Below, piece after piece: positions 24,286 to 34,639 of a stretch of 64,000 nucleotides of DNA. The translations under genes and the position numbers were made by a program. Under the pieces are notes generated by a model. The model was given only the letters and a program-made list of their open reading frames with translations, did not search any database and had not been told where the DNA came from. How positions within the stretch are numbered: position 1 is the stretch's first letter; every line of letters starts with the position of its first letter. Origin of the DNA: Armillaria gallica (Eukaryota; Basidiomycota; Agaricomycetes; Agaricales; Physalacriaceae); assembly GCA_037576215.1 (NCBI GenBank), contig JBANDB010000001.1:1116001-1180000 (forward strand), given 5' to 3'.

Positions 24286-26574
24286 ATGACGATTTCCAGC
24301 GCGCTGGTAGAGAGACTCTTCACCAATGACCGCGAACCGAAGGCGTTCTCGTTGTTGTTCGCCTTGCTTTGCATCTTTTTCATTTCCAAAATAGTTCGAT
24401 TTCGGCGCAACTTGCAGGTTCATCATCACGCGTTCTCAACGATACTTTTTGTCCTGACCTCAGAATGCCAGGCAGCAAACTATATTCCAGGATTTAGACC
24501 TATTTTCCAGCCGATGGCGCTTCCTGGGGCATTTTTCCGAACGTCATGGTGGAACAAGGGAGCGGACTTTCATTGGGCGAGGCGCTTTGATAGTGAGTTT
24601 CTGTGTAATATTGCAAGCTGGAGATTGATATGCTTGTAGTGTATAAGACTGGCGAGACCGTGTCAATTGTCCCATGGCTGACTGGCGAACCCGGCATCTT
24701 CACGTCTAATTTGGATGTAGCACGACAAGTAGTGTCGGGCAGTCACAAAACAGATTTCAACAAAGGAAAGTTTGGTACAGGGCCTTTGTTGTGAGTCAGG
24801 TGAACCTCCACGTCGATAACTATTCATATCAAACAGAATGTGGGGAATGAACTTGTTCGCAGCCGATGGAGATGTGTGGCGTAAGCATCGACGTGTCGTG
24901 GGGCCGGCATTCAATAATAGGCTGTATGTGACGCGTTTACTTACGCTTCTTGGACTTCTGCTTAACTTTTCTATAGGTACGAGTCAGTGTGGAATCAAAC
25001 ACAGAGGACTTATAATGAGATGCTGGCTACTGATCAGTGGTCTACGAACGGACAAGCAGCCCTTCCGGCCGTACAGAAGATAACATTCAAGGTAGCGCCG
25101 ACGATTTTATGGCTAGATACCATGCTTATACAGTTCCGTTAGCTTACCCTGTCCGTCATTGCTATCTGTGGCTTTGGCTTCTCAGTGGCCTGGGATGAGC
25201 CTGAGATATCCGAGGATGGCAGTATGTCCGTCCAAGAAGCGCTTCGAATCGTAACGGATAACAGTTCTCTTGCCTTCGCTCCGAAATGGGTTAAGAATTT
25301 GCCATTCAAATAGTACGTCTTCCTTTCTGGCAGGTAGCCATTTCCGTCACTTCTGGCTTCAGTTTCCGGGATTACAGAATGGGGCAGGAGCAGTTGTCAA
25401 AATTCCTTAAAGAACAGGTCATTAGGCGGCGTGCAGCCATCCTTCATGATGGGATCGACGCTCAAGGCGGCTCAAAATCGGACACTGTTTTCGATTTACT
25501 CATCAAGGCAAGGGAGAACGAAGAAGGGAAATACTCGATGAACAATGAAGAACTGGTATGATGATTGCCTTCCCTTTAGCGTACGGATTTTAATTCTCAA
25601 TAACGTCAGATCGGAAACGCCTTTATCATGCTGTTTGCTGGACATGGTGTGCACATCTTGAAGCCGAGATACGTCTTATTGAAAATGCCGCAGAAACCGC
25701 CGCGCAGTCACTTGCTGCAACCCTTGGGTTTCTGGCCGTTCATGACGAAATTCAAGAGGAGGTGTATCAAGAAATCAAAACAGTTCTATCTGACCACCCA
25801 GACCCTGTGAGACCTGTAGTCTCCGAATGGCGTTGAACATTCTCACCGATTTGCAGAGATTTGAGGACCACACGAAACTAGAAAAGTTTTGGCCGTGTTT
25901 TATGAGGCTCTTAGAATGTTCCGTATGTTGGTTCCTTGAAATGACCTATACCTTATGACATCCGTTATAGCCCCGGGACATGTCTTGATTCGTGAGGCCG
26001 CAAAGACACTGTTATCAACGTGCCTAAACCCGTTGGTCAAGAAGGCACAATTCCTATCCCTATACCAAAAGGGTTCCAAGTGAGTTCTAGTACTACCCGA
26101 TACCGGCGTTGCTGTTGAATTGATTTGTATCTAAAGATTCTGGTCGATATGGTTGGTATCCGTAAATGTTCCACTCTGATAACAATATAAATCACTAAGT
26201 CATATCGTTCAGAATACAATCCTCGGTACTTTGATGAACCCGAAAAGTACAAGCCATCGAGGTGGTATGGCATCTCCAATGAATCGGACTCGTTTACTGC
26301 ATTTAGCATCGGTATGTTTGATGTCAGATCTCTTTTTCCCTGACAAACGCGACTCTCAGGTCCTCGAGCTTGCATTGGGAGGAAGTTTGCTACGACTCAA
26401 GCTGTGTGCTTCTTGACCCTCCTCCTCCGAGACTGGATGATCAAACCCATCCTCAGGGAAGGGGAGACAAAGGAAGCGTGGGCAAAAAGAGTGTTGGATG
26501 CTTCGATCGTGATAACGCTAGGCGTCCGGGATGTACCTTTGACTTTCTCCCGAAGGCGCGACGTGAGGTCCTAA
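24286..26574 (+). pseudogene. Cytochrome P450, copy 1, with two 1-nt deletions
   Basis: Membrane-anchored fungal class II P450. The first exon starts MTISSALVERLFTNDREPKA and contains the N-terminal anchor; intron 1 is 24418-24471. Downstream exons give ANYIPGFRPIFQPMALPGAF, MNLFAADGDVWRKHRRVVGP, the I-helix region (NAFIMLFAGHETAAQSLAAT), the ExxR helix (FYEALRMF, seen only after correction), and the haem loop FSIGPRACIGRKFA with its Cys ligand. Introns fall at the same places as in copy 2. Two breaks are visible by comparison with copy 2: one base missing at about 25881-25885 (gaaaagtttt against gacaaagtttt) just before ExxR, and one missing at about 26007 (caaagacac for expected caaaggacac). 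Both lie in short homopolymers, so assembly error cannot be excluded. The stop is at 26572-26574 (after RRRDVRS). Confidence 0.85.
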
Positions 26575-26980
26575 TATGCCATGCTTCTATAATACCATTA
26601 CAGGGTGGATCGACTCCACGATTGTTACTTTTTGGCGCGCATATGGACCATTTTTCTCATGATCCGAGGCACGAGATCCATATACACCTCTTCCATAGAA
26701 GTACTCTGCGGTTGGCTTTCTTTTCTCAGATTACGGTGCTCAAATTTTTCGACAGGTTGCCCTGGCTAGAGGAAATTTCCTCCCTTCGCCTTTACTGCGC
26801 TTGTAATAAATATGTGCCTTCTACATACTTAGTGAAAAACGGCGCATGGTGAAGAAATTCGGATGACGCCACTGCCCATCTTGGCGATCTCAGGAGCATA
26901 TGGAATTGATTCCGAGCCGAGCAGCCCGAGCTCCCTAAAATCTCAGGGTCGCTTGGCTACTATTCGTATCTTTAACCACC
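26575..26980. other. Spacer between the two P450 copies
   Basis: 406 bp with no gene; 3' flank of copy 1 and promoter of copy 2. No clear TATA element was recognised. Confidence 0.5.
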
Positions 26981-29256
26981 ATGGTGACTACTGACTTCAG
27001 CTCAGTGTTATTTCCTCTTGGTGGGCAATCGAAATGGTCCGCAGTCCTCTGGGCCGTGTTATCTGTCTTCGTAATCTCCAGAGTACTGCGATTTCGTCAC
27101 AAACTACAGGTTATTTCTATTCCTGTGGTACATAGCATCCCTCTAATCGTTCCTTAGGCCGCGAATAATCTCCCAGGTTACAGACCGATATTTTATCCAT
27201 TGGGACCTCCGGGAGTCTTCTTCTATTCGACACGGTGGCACAATGGTGTTGACATGCATTGGACGAAGCGTTTCCAAAGTAAGTCCAGTGCGAGCCTCCT
27301 GAGTGGATCACTGACCCTGGCGTAGTGTACAGGAGCGGCGAGAATGTGTCAATTGTCCCCTGGTTGGCAGGTCCTTCCGCAATTTATACTTCCAATCTGG
27401 ATGTGACACGCCAGGTCGCTTCGGGGGGTCACAAGTCGGATTTTATCAAGCCTGAGTCCGCTAGCCAAATTCTGCTGTGAGTCCCATGAGACTTATCTCG
27501 CTTACTAATTCAATTAACCTGTCTACTAGAGGGTGGGGGATGAATTTGGTCGCAGCTGATGGGGATGTATGGCGCCGACATCGACGAATCATGGGTCCGG
27601 CATTCAACAATGATCTGTATGTTGTATATTCGTGTCTATCGGTTTACTTATCCTTTCAAGGTACAAGCTGGTCTGGAATAAAACACGGAAAATATACTAC
27701 GAAATGCTGGCTACCGATCAGTGGGCTAACAGGCATGAGGTATCAGTACCATCGGTCCAAAAGATTACGTTAAGGTGCGCCGCCATGCTGGTGCGGATAC
27801 TTTTATTGATCCAATTTTTCCTCAGCTCGCTTTGTTTGTCATCGCTACATGTGGCTTTGGCATATCTTTTGATTGGGAGGAGCCTTTGAGATCCGAGAAC
27901 CGTGCATGCCTATACAGCAGGCATTTAGGATAATATCGGATACTGGAATTTTTGCCGTTTTTGCTCCCAAGTGGGTCAAGCGCCTGCCATTCAAATAGTA
28001 TGCCTTTTCTCCATCGATGGATATTGTAGCTACTGACGCCGTGTTACAGTATACGCGACTCTAACACGGCGCATGAGCAGCTAGGGAAGTTTATGAAGGA
28101 TAAGTGATAAGACGGCGCGCACAAATCGCGAGCGGAGAGATTGATCTCGATGGGGACAACTTGGAAACACGCACGATTTTCAATTTAATTATGAAGGCTG
28201 GCGAAGATGAAGAAGGAAAATATTCGCTTGATGACGAAGAAGTGGTAAGTTTCAACTGCTCGCTTTTACGGGACCGTGACCAAGTTCTGATTTCAGATTG
28301 GCAATGTCTTCGTCATGTTATTTGCCGGACACGGTATGTATTCTCAACTACGAGACGGCGGTTATTTAATACGTTGTAGAAACCACTGCACATACACTGG
28401 CGGCAGCCCTGGGATTTCTGGCCGTCTATGACGACATCCAAGACGAAGTCTACGACCAGATTAAGTCCCTTTTATCTGATCAGATAGAACCTGTGAGAAT
28501 ACCACTTTCAATGTCAATACACTCTCACCTTGTGGTTTGTAGACGTTCGAGGATTACGCAAAACTTGACAAAGTTTTGGCGGTCTTCTATGAGGCGACTC
28601 GAATGTTTCGTGAGGGCATCTCTCTAGTTATTGGCTTGTCCTCACCTACGTTCTGCAGCCCCGGGACATGTCCTGATCCGAGAAGCAACGAAAGATACAG
28701 TCATACAAGTGCCAAGACCCGTTGGCGAGGAGGGGACAATTTCAATGCCAATACCGAAGGTTTTCAGGTAGGTTCAGTCGCACTGGTGCGTCTACTTGTA
28801 CTCATTTTTTTCATAGATTATAGTTGACATGGTTGGCGTCCGTAAGTGACCTCGCCTCCATACGGGACGCCATGCTCACTTTGCTTCAAGAATACAATCC
28901 TCGATACTTTGAAGAACCCGAAAAGTTCAAGCCTTCCAGGTGGCACGGCATTTCTAATGAATCCGAGGCTTTCACCGCTTTTAGCATTGGTATGACCTAT
29001 TCTGTCCCTTTCGATTAAGGCTTATCGTGACCTGTGAATCTTAGGTCCGCGGGCATGCCTTGGGAGGAAGGTCGCTACTACCGAGGCTGTGTGCTTCTTG
29101 ACGCTCCTTCTCCGAGACTGGGCAGTCAAGCCCATACTTAGGGAAGGCGAGACGAAGCAGGCCTGGCGAGACAGAGTCTTGGATGCTGCGATGGTGATAA
29201 CCTTGGGCGTTAAAGATGTTCCTGTGACATTCGTACGACGCCATTGGTTGAATTGA
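26981..29256 (+). pseudogene. Cytochrome P450, copy 2, with two 1-nt frameshifts
   Basis: Tandem paralogue of copy 1 with the same exon layout. Start MVTTDFSSVLFPLGGQ, anchor WAVLSVFVISRVLRF, then NNLPGYRPIFYPLGPPGVFF, MNLVAADGDVWRRHRRIMGP, I-helix NVFVMLFAGHETTAHTLAAA, ExxR in FYEATRMF, haem loop FSIGPRACLGRKVA, ending PVTFVRRHWLN. The last intron runs from 28990 to 29044. Two places lose frame against copy 1: around 27897-27906 (aaccgtgcatgcc), where one base is missing before MPIQQAFRI, and around 28106 (gataagtgataag), where a single G is missing before VIRRRAQIA, creating an early stop. The remaining frame is well conserved, so loss was recent or the bases are sequencing errors. Its last exon is the source type for fragments at 39.8, 46.8 and 55.6 kb. 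Confidence 0.85.
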
Positions 29257-29763
29257 GGTATCATCAACAAACATATCGTATCGTTCTGTTCTACCTCGTT
29301 GGTGTCTCAGGCACCTCTGTTTTCTTGTGTATCCAAGAATATCGTCCGTGTATGGGACATTAGGATTAGTGAGCACAAACATAAACCTTTCCATAACGCA
29401 ATAGTTTTCGTGGTCCCATCGACTTAGGAAAGCACATTTATCGTTTTGCTGATGAATGAAGGGGAACGAAATCCTTCCAATGTCTAACCTAAATCGTACT
29501 AGGCTAACGCTACATATAATATTCCGTCGATGGAAGGACGATGTGAGGAACAAGCCTTAGCTCGATGCCGGCCGAGTAGATCTACCTGCGCCAGCGTCCG
29601 AACTTCATCTTACTTGTGTTCCACCGAACTGAGGTCATGTCCAGGCTGCATATATAAGCTGTAGATACCAGACTCAGTCGTAACTCTAGATCAAAAGGTA
29701 CCAGCACCATATACTTATTTAATGCGTTGGTACTACGCCGGATAGAATCAAGAATGTCTGTAT
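29257..29763. other. Convergent spacer between P450 copy 2 and F-box A1
   Basis: About 500 bp holding the 3' ends of two converging genes. It resembles the spacers at 40.06-40.36, 47.07-47.36 and 62.10-62.34 kb (shared aagcctt.gctc and tgtaaatat-like stretches), which marks it as part of the repeated unit. No gene seen. Confidence 0.6.
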
Positions 29764-31470
29764 CTATGTGAAGTTTCCGAAACCAATGCCAGCAAATGTG
29801 CCGATATCCACCACCTTCAACTCTACCCCAAGGTCCCTGAGTGTCTCGACTTGCTCTGTGTCCAGAACATCTTCGGTGTCCCCACTGACGGCGCAGTCAA
29901 ACCTGACAGAACGGAGGTGCTGGCGACGCGAAGCCAACACTGTAGATAAGGCATCTCGTGGTAGTGGTGCGACGGACACCCCGAGTGGCGGTCGACGCAT
30001 TATCAGATGCTGTAGATTGGGGAAAAGGCTGGAAGAGGATGACAAGGCATCGTAGAATGCACCTTCAAGGGTCTCCTCAATCTGGAATTCTAGGCTTGTG
30101 AGAGATTCGAGCATTGGAAGTGTCTCGTATGAATTTCGAGGGGTATACAATGGACGTCCCAGTGGCTAATGGAGCGAGGGAACAGCGGGAGGAGTAGAGA
30201 AAATCGTAAAGGGTCGTGGCCGCTGACTCTACACGAGTGCGATCAAAGCCTAGTAAAAAGTTCCTGGAATAATCGGCATCGAAAGCGAGGTCTTCTAAGG
30301 AGGGTAGACGCAGGTATAGAAGCAGATTCAGGGATGATATTGAGAGACGTCGGACAGCGAGGAAGGACAGTCGAGGAAGGACATTAACAGGAATGCCCCA
30401 TGTCGTGAGATGCAATTCTTCGAGTTGACTTGACTATAAGCCGGGAGATGGCGGAAAGAAGTAAAAACTGTTGCGAGGTGTGTAATATGACGAGGAAACG
30501 CAAAATTTCCAAGTCCGAATGGTTCATTCAACTCCACCTTCTGAAGGCAGGGCGCGTCCATACAAACATCACTGACATCCTCTGGCGAAGTCAGCTATGC
30601 CATTTGGCCGATAGAGGACCGGAGTCCTGATAGTTAAAGACTCCAAACATGCTAGCGTTCTGCTAGTGGTTACCCTCAGTTGCTCCTTTAGGTCAAAGGG
30701 GAGTACCAGAGACGCATTCCTCCACCGATGGCGCTCCTCAAGTATCGCCGCAAACACTTCCGTCGCTTCACCGGATGATTCAACGCCACCCGATGCAAAC
30801 TGTATGTCAAGAGGATGCTGGCCAGAAAGTGGAAGAACAGTTTGCAAGAATTCAAGTGCAGATGGCCCGGAATTATACGTGTTTTGTTCCATGTCAGGGA
30901 AGACCAACTTGATATCTGACCAAAGTGCTGGAGAAGAGATGATAACATCCCTCCAGGAACCACAGACCTGACCGAGTGTCAGTGGATCCTGCAAAAATTC
31001 GATGTTGGGCTTGCCAGCGGAATTTCTCGGTGTCGACCGAGTTTCTCGGAACACGGAGAGAAGAACGTCAGTTGGGAGGCGACGGATGGGAGCTAGTATC
31101 GAAGAGAATCGTTTAGAATCAATCTGGATTGCAAGGCGATGGCCCTTCAACTCTTCAACAACTGTGCAAAGTCGATCGATCAAAGTGTCATACATGGGAA
31201 GCTGTCCTTCGAGGAGTGCGATATTTGGGTGAATCCAGTCGTGATCAGTATCGAGAAGAGGTCGGGTTGCACGAAGAATATCCGTAACTGGTGGATAGAC
31301 CTCATCGGGGGGGAAAACTGGTTTCGGTAGGGAACGTATAAAAGCGTCCAAGTATGATAATGCATCTGCCGCTGGCGGCGCGACTGGCGTAGTGTGTAAA
31401 TCTATAGTGAACTGCGTAAGTTAACTTTCCCACGAGACGAAACAAAATAATTACTCGTCTCCAAAGTCAT
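29764..31470 (-). pseudogene. F-box protein A1, broken by three frameshifts
   Basis: F-box proteins bring substrates to SCF (SKP1-cullin-F-box) ubiquitin ligases. Exon 1 is 16 nt (31455-31470, MTLET plus one base), intron 31402-31454, and exon 2 begins NLHTTPVAPPAADALSYLDA. The F-box core is LAPIRRLPTDVLLSVF followed by LGQVCGSWRDVIISSPALWS, then a leucine-rich C-terminal region. The frame is lost near 30590-30600 (before EDVSDVCMDAPCLQKVE), near 30430 and near 30145, ending in another frame with GFGNFT and a stop at 29764. It pairs in layout with no intact B gene: the next sequence is a repeat-like insertion. Sequence and intron position match A2 throughout. Confidence 0.8.
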
Positions 31471-31760
31471 GTTCGACGTGCAGCAAGGTAAGAATCAAAC
31501 GCGCCCAAGGGGCTTCCGGACCGCTGTTCCGTTACATCGGGTTGGTCGGTCGGTCGGGCTGGGGGCACCTTAAACATTTTTTTGATACCTGTCTCGGGAG
31601 GACTTTCTAGGCTATTAGGAGACGAAAGTACATTAGAATAGTAATATACCTGTGTCCAAATGATAGTTTTCTGCATGACAATAGCCTGGTCAGCACAGGT
31701 CAGCATGTAGGAGGGGTGCAGAGGCAGCTCGGAAAAGGCCCCGAGAAGCTCCCGCCAAGG
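31471..31760. other. Left part of the region separating A1 from a B stub
   Basis: In the intact units the A start is followed within about 240 bp by the B start. Here the expected promoter is not seen beyond the first few dozen bases. No gene. A G/C-rich tggtcggtcggtcgggct stretch is at about 31544-31561. Confidence 0.4.
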
Positions 31761-32103
31761 TTTGTCCGGCAAAAACCCTGATTTTGGGCCTCAAATATGC
31801 AAACATTTGGCCCTAAAATATGCTAACCCGGACAATGCTCAGTTCGGCCCGGGAATGCCGGATGCTGCCGCTGACCAAATTCCGTCCAATTTTCTTCTCA
31901 AAGGGTCGTCTGCAAGTGTTTGGGGCATTTTACCCTCGTGAGTACATTGTCGATAAGTCATCACCTAAATTTCTTTCGCTTTTCCAATTACCGAGATGCC
32001 GCCAGGAACTATCGCCCTCAGAGGTCCTAAAGGGCCTAAAATATGCTAACTGCGGACAAGGGTTGCAAATTTCGGGTCTAAGATATGCTATCTACGGACA
32101 AAT
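31761..32103. mobile_element. Small inverted-repeat element, MITE-like
   Basis: The left end reads TTTGTCCGG and the right end, read on the other strand, TTTGTCCGTAGATAGCATAT. The motif ATATGCTA followed 4-6 nt later by CGGACAA occurs three times in plus orientation, ending at about 31834, 32058 and 32102, so the element has nested, subterminal inverted repeats. Length is about 343 bp with no coding capacity. I found no clear target duplication (flanks gccaagg and tgacgtc). It lies exactly where the A1-B1 promoter should be. Superfamily unknown. Confidence 0.5.
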
Positions 32104-32297
32104 GACGTCGCCAATCCGAATGCCGAGTCGCAAGCTCGTTTGTTTCGCCTTGCTCCAGTCTCCGACTTAAAAATAAATGACAGCCCATTTTTACGAGTCC
32201 AACGATGCCGGATCATCTTTATGATCTTCGGCACAGAAACCCGGCGTTCCTTTTTGGGACCTTGTCAAGTTATCTATTTATCTATCTATCTAGGTAC

Positions 32298-32631
32298 TTG
32301 TCTCCAGTTTCATGTTCAACGGTGTGCGGCAGGTAAGTAAGAAAGTAAGAAATACTAATCACAAACTCCGACCGAAGGTCACTCCTTTATAGTCACGACT
32401 CAGCGATGCCCATATTACTTATCTTTGTACGGTCTTCTTCTTTGCTTCTTCTACTACTTGATGGAAGTCAACTTGGCAGAATAGCGAAAAGATGTAGGTT
32501 CCACATCGTGTATACAACAAAAGAGAAAACTAAGATACAGGATCAGAACCATGAAAGCGACAGAGGCAATGTTCCACTTGGATGCAGTAGCGCGTTCCAT
32601 AACAGAACCTGTATTCCCACCCAATGCTCTG
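32298..32631. pseudogene. Stub of a divergent F-box pair: A exon 1, promoter and first 80 nt of B
   Basis: On the minus strand 32298-32313 is a perfect equivalent of A exon 1 (16 nt, ATG at 32313) followed by its gtacct donor, but the rest of A is missing. On the plus strand 32552-32631 is the start of a B gene (MKATEAMFHLDAVARSITEP onward, to NAL). The sequence between them matches the A2-B2 promoter, including the conserved motif at 32362-32377. At about 32632 the B sequence stops and, after a short unknown stretch, the 3' flank of A2 begins. This is a recombination or deletion scar. A tctatctatctatc microsatellite lies just to the left (about 32274-32290). Confidence 0.8.
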
Positions 32632-32704
32632 GTAAAAACTTACCACCTGATCGCATTATTGATGCACTGTTATTCGTACACCGGACACTCAAGAACGTCT
32701 TCAC

Positions 32705-34407
32705 TTACGCGAAATTTCCGAAACTAATGCCAGCCAAGCTGTTCACATCCACTGCTCTCAAGTCTACTCCGAGCTGCCGGAGTGGCTCAAGTGTCTTCAA
32801 AATACCAGCAGCTTCACTACTGTGGGCGCCGGATATGATAGGGCAATCAAACCTGACGGAGCGGAGATGCTGGCGGCGCGAAGCCAACATTGTAGATAGA
32901 GTATCCAATGCTAGGAGGGGCTCGCCCCAGATTTCGGGTGGTGGCAGACGCATTATCAGATGTTGCAGATTAGGGAGAAAGATGGGAGATATCAATGTAT
33001 GGTGAAAAATGTCTTGCAAATCGTTGTCGATTTGGAATTCTAGGCTTGTGAGAGATTCAAGCATCGGTAGTGTCTCTTGAATGAAATTCGGTGCGTATAC
33101 GATGGAAGTCATAGTGGCTAATGACGTGAGGGAACAACGGGAGGAGTGGATAAAGTCGGTAAGGGTCGCAGCTGCTACATCTACACGAGCATGGGTAACG
33201 ATCGCCCCACAATTGTCGAATGTGAGATCTTCCAAAGAAGGTAGACACAGGTGTCGAAGCAGCTTCGGGGATGACACTGAGAGACGTCGGACGTCGGGGA
33301 AGGTAATATGAGGAAGGATGTCGATATCTCCATCGTGCCTTTCTTCGAGATGTAACTCTTCGAGTCGACTAAGAGTATGGAGATCGTGGACGGCAGTAAA
33401 TGATGTGGCGAGGTGTGTAATCTGACAAGGAAATGCGAAGGAGCCAAGCCCGATGAAGTCATGTAATTTTACCTTTCGAAGGCTAGGAGCGTCGATAAAA
33501 ACATCACTGACGTCCCCTGGAGGAACTGTCCTACTGTGCCTTGGTAGGCGGGGAGTCATGAGTGTTAAAGACTCCAAACATGGTAGCTTTCCACTGGACG
33601 CCCTCAGCTGTTCCAACAAGTCCAATGGAAGTTTCAGAGACGCGCTCTTCCACCGGTGGCGCTCTCCTAGTAACAAGGAAAATGCTTCGATGGCTTCGCC
33701 AGAGCTAGTATCACCATTCGATCTGAATTGTATGTCAAGAGAAACTTGACCAGAAAGTGAAAGAATGGTTTTCAAGAGCGATTGGAAGTCACATGGAGAT
33801 GGATTATCTGCTCTCAAACTAGGGAATGTGATGTTGATGTGGGACCAAAGTCTTGGAGAAGAAATGACAATGTCTCTCCAGGAACCACAGACTTGACCAA
33901 GTGTCAGCGGATCCTGCATGAATTTGATAATGGGCCAGCCATTCATTAACATTGACCGCCTGCTCTGTCTTGGCTGAGTTTCTCGAAACACGGAACGAAG
34001 AACATCACTTGGAAGGTGGCGGATGGGAGCTAGCATGGAGGAGAACCGTTTCGAAACAATCTGGATAGCATGGCGATAGCCCTTCAACTCTTTAACGACT
34101 GTGCAAAGTCGATCGATCAAAGTGTCATACGCGAGAAGCTGTCCTTCGAGGAGTGCAATATTTGGGAAGATCCAGCCATGATCAGTATCGAGAAGAGGTC
34201 GGGTTGCACGAAGGATATCCGTAACCAGTGGATAGACCTCATCGGGGGGAAAAGCTGGTTTCGGTATGGAATGTATAAAAGCGTCCAGGTACAGTGATGA
34301 TGTATCTGCCGCCCCGGGGGTTGGTGTAGTGGGTGAACCTATTGTTTACAGGATAAATAAACCTTTACATGACACGGGATAATATAGGTACTTGTCCCCA
34401 GATTCAT
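32705..34407 (-). CDS. F-box protein A2, intact
   Basis: Predicted substrate adaptor of an SCF ubiquitin ligase. Exon 1 (34392-34407) encodes MNLGT plus one base; the intron is 34339-34391 (53 nt); exon 2 is 32705-34338. The sum is 1650 nt, giving 549 residues with no break, the best preserved of the five A copies. After a short Pro/Thr-rich start comes a helical region (AFIHSIPKPAFPPDE, ILRATRPLLDTD). The F-box is at about residues 108-150 (LAPIRHLPSDVLRSVFRE then LGQVCGSWRDIVISSPRLWS). The remaining roughly 380 residues are a leucine-rich, LRR-like region (LPCLESLTL, LPSLEDLTF, LPNLQHLIM) ending in GISFGNFA. Its start lies 232 bp from the B2 start on the opposite strand. Fast-evolving paralogues around it suggest selection on the substrate-binding part, which is inference. 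Confidence 0.88.
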
Positions 34408-34639
34408 GTTCAACGGTGTACAGCAGTTATCAGTTCGAAAGTAAGAATTACTAATCACAAACTCCGACTGAAGGTTCCTTCAAGTACGGTCACGGTCCGG
34501 CGATGCCGTATTATCTTTGTACTCTTCTTCTAGTACTCCGACGGAAGTCAATTTGGCAGAATATTCAAAAGATGTAGGTTCCACATCGCGTCTATAACAA
34601 AAGAGAAAACTAAATACAGGATCAGAACCTAGAGGCACC
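34408..34639. promoter_or_regulatory. Bidirectional promoter region of the A2-B2 pair
   Basis: 232 bp between divergent F-box starts. CAAACTCCGACTGAAG at 34458-34473 is conserved at 42111-42126 and 49148-49163 and, with one change, at 32362-32377. Flanking blocks such as the agatgtaggttccacatcg string are also shared with the stub at 32.5 kb. Which protein binds is unknown. Confidence 0.6.

Noticed and set aside
29041..29553. Minus-strand open frame of 170 codons
   Set aside because: It is antisense to the last P450 exon and its conserved haem loop, and has no motif.
32270..32292. tctatctatc repeats as a possible CRISPR or satellite
   Set aside because: A simple microsatellite of about five units next to a recombination scar; no spacers.
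33081..33749. Plus-strand open frames opposite F-box A2 (and the same opposite A3-A5)
   Set aside because: They recur in every A copy only because the A coding strand is conserved; no independent motif or start.
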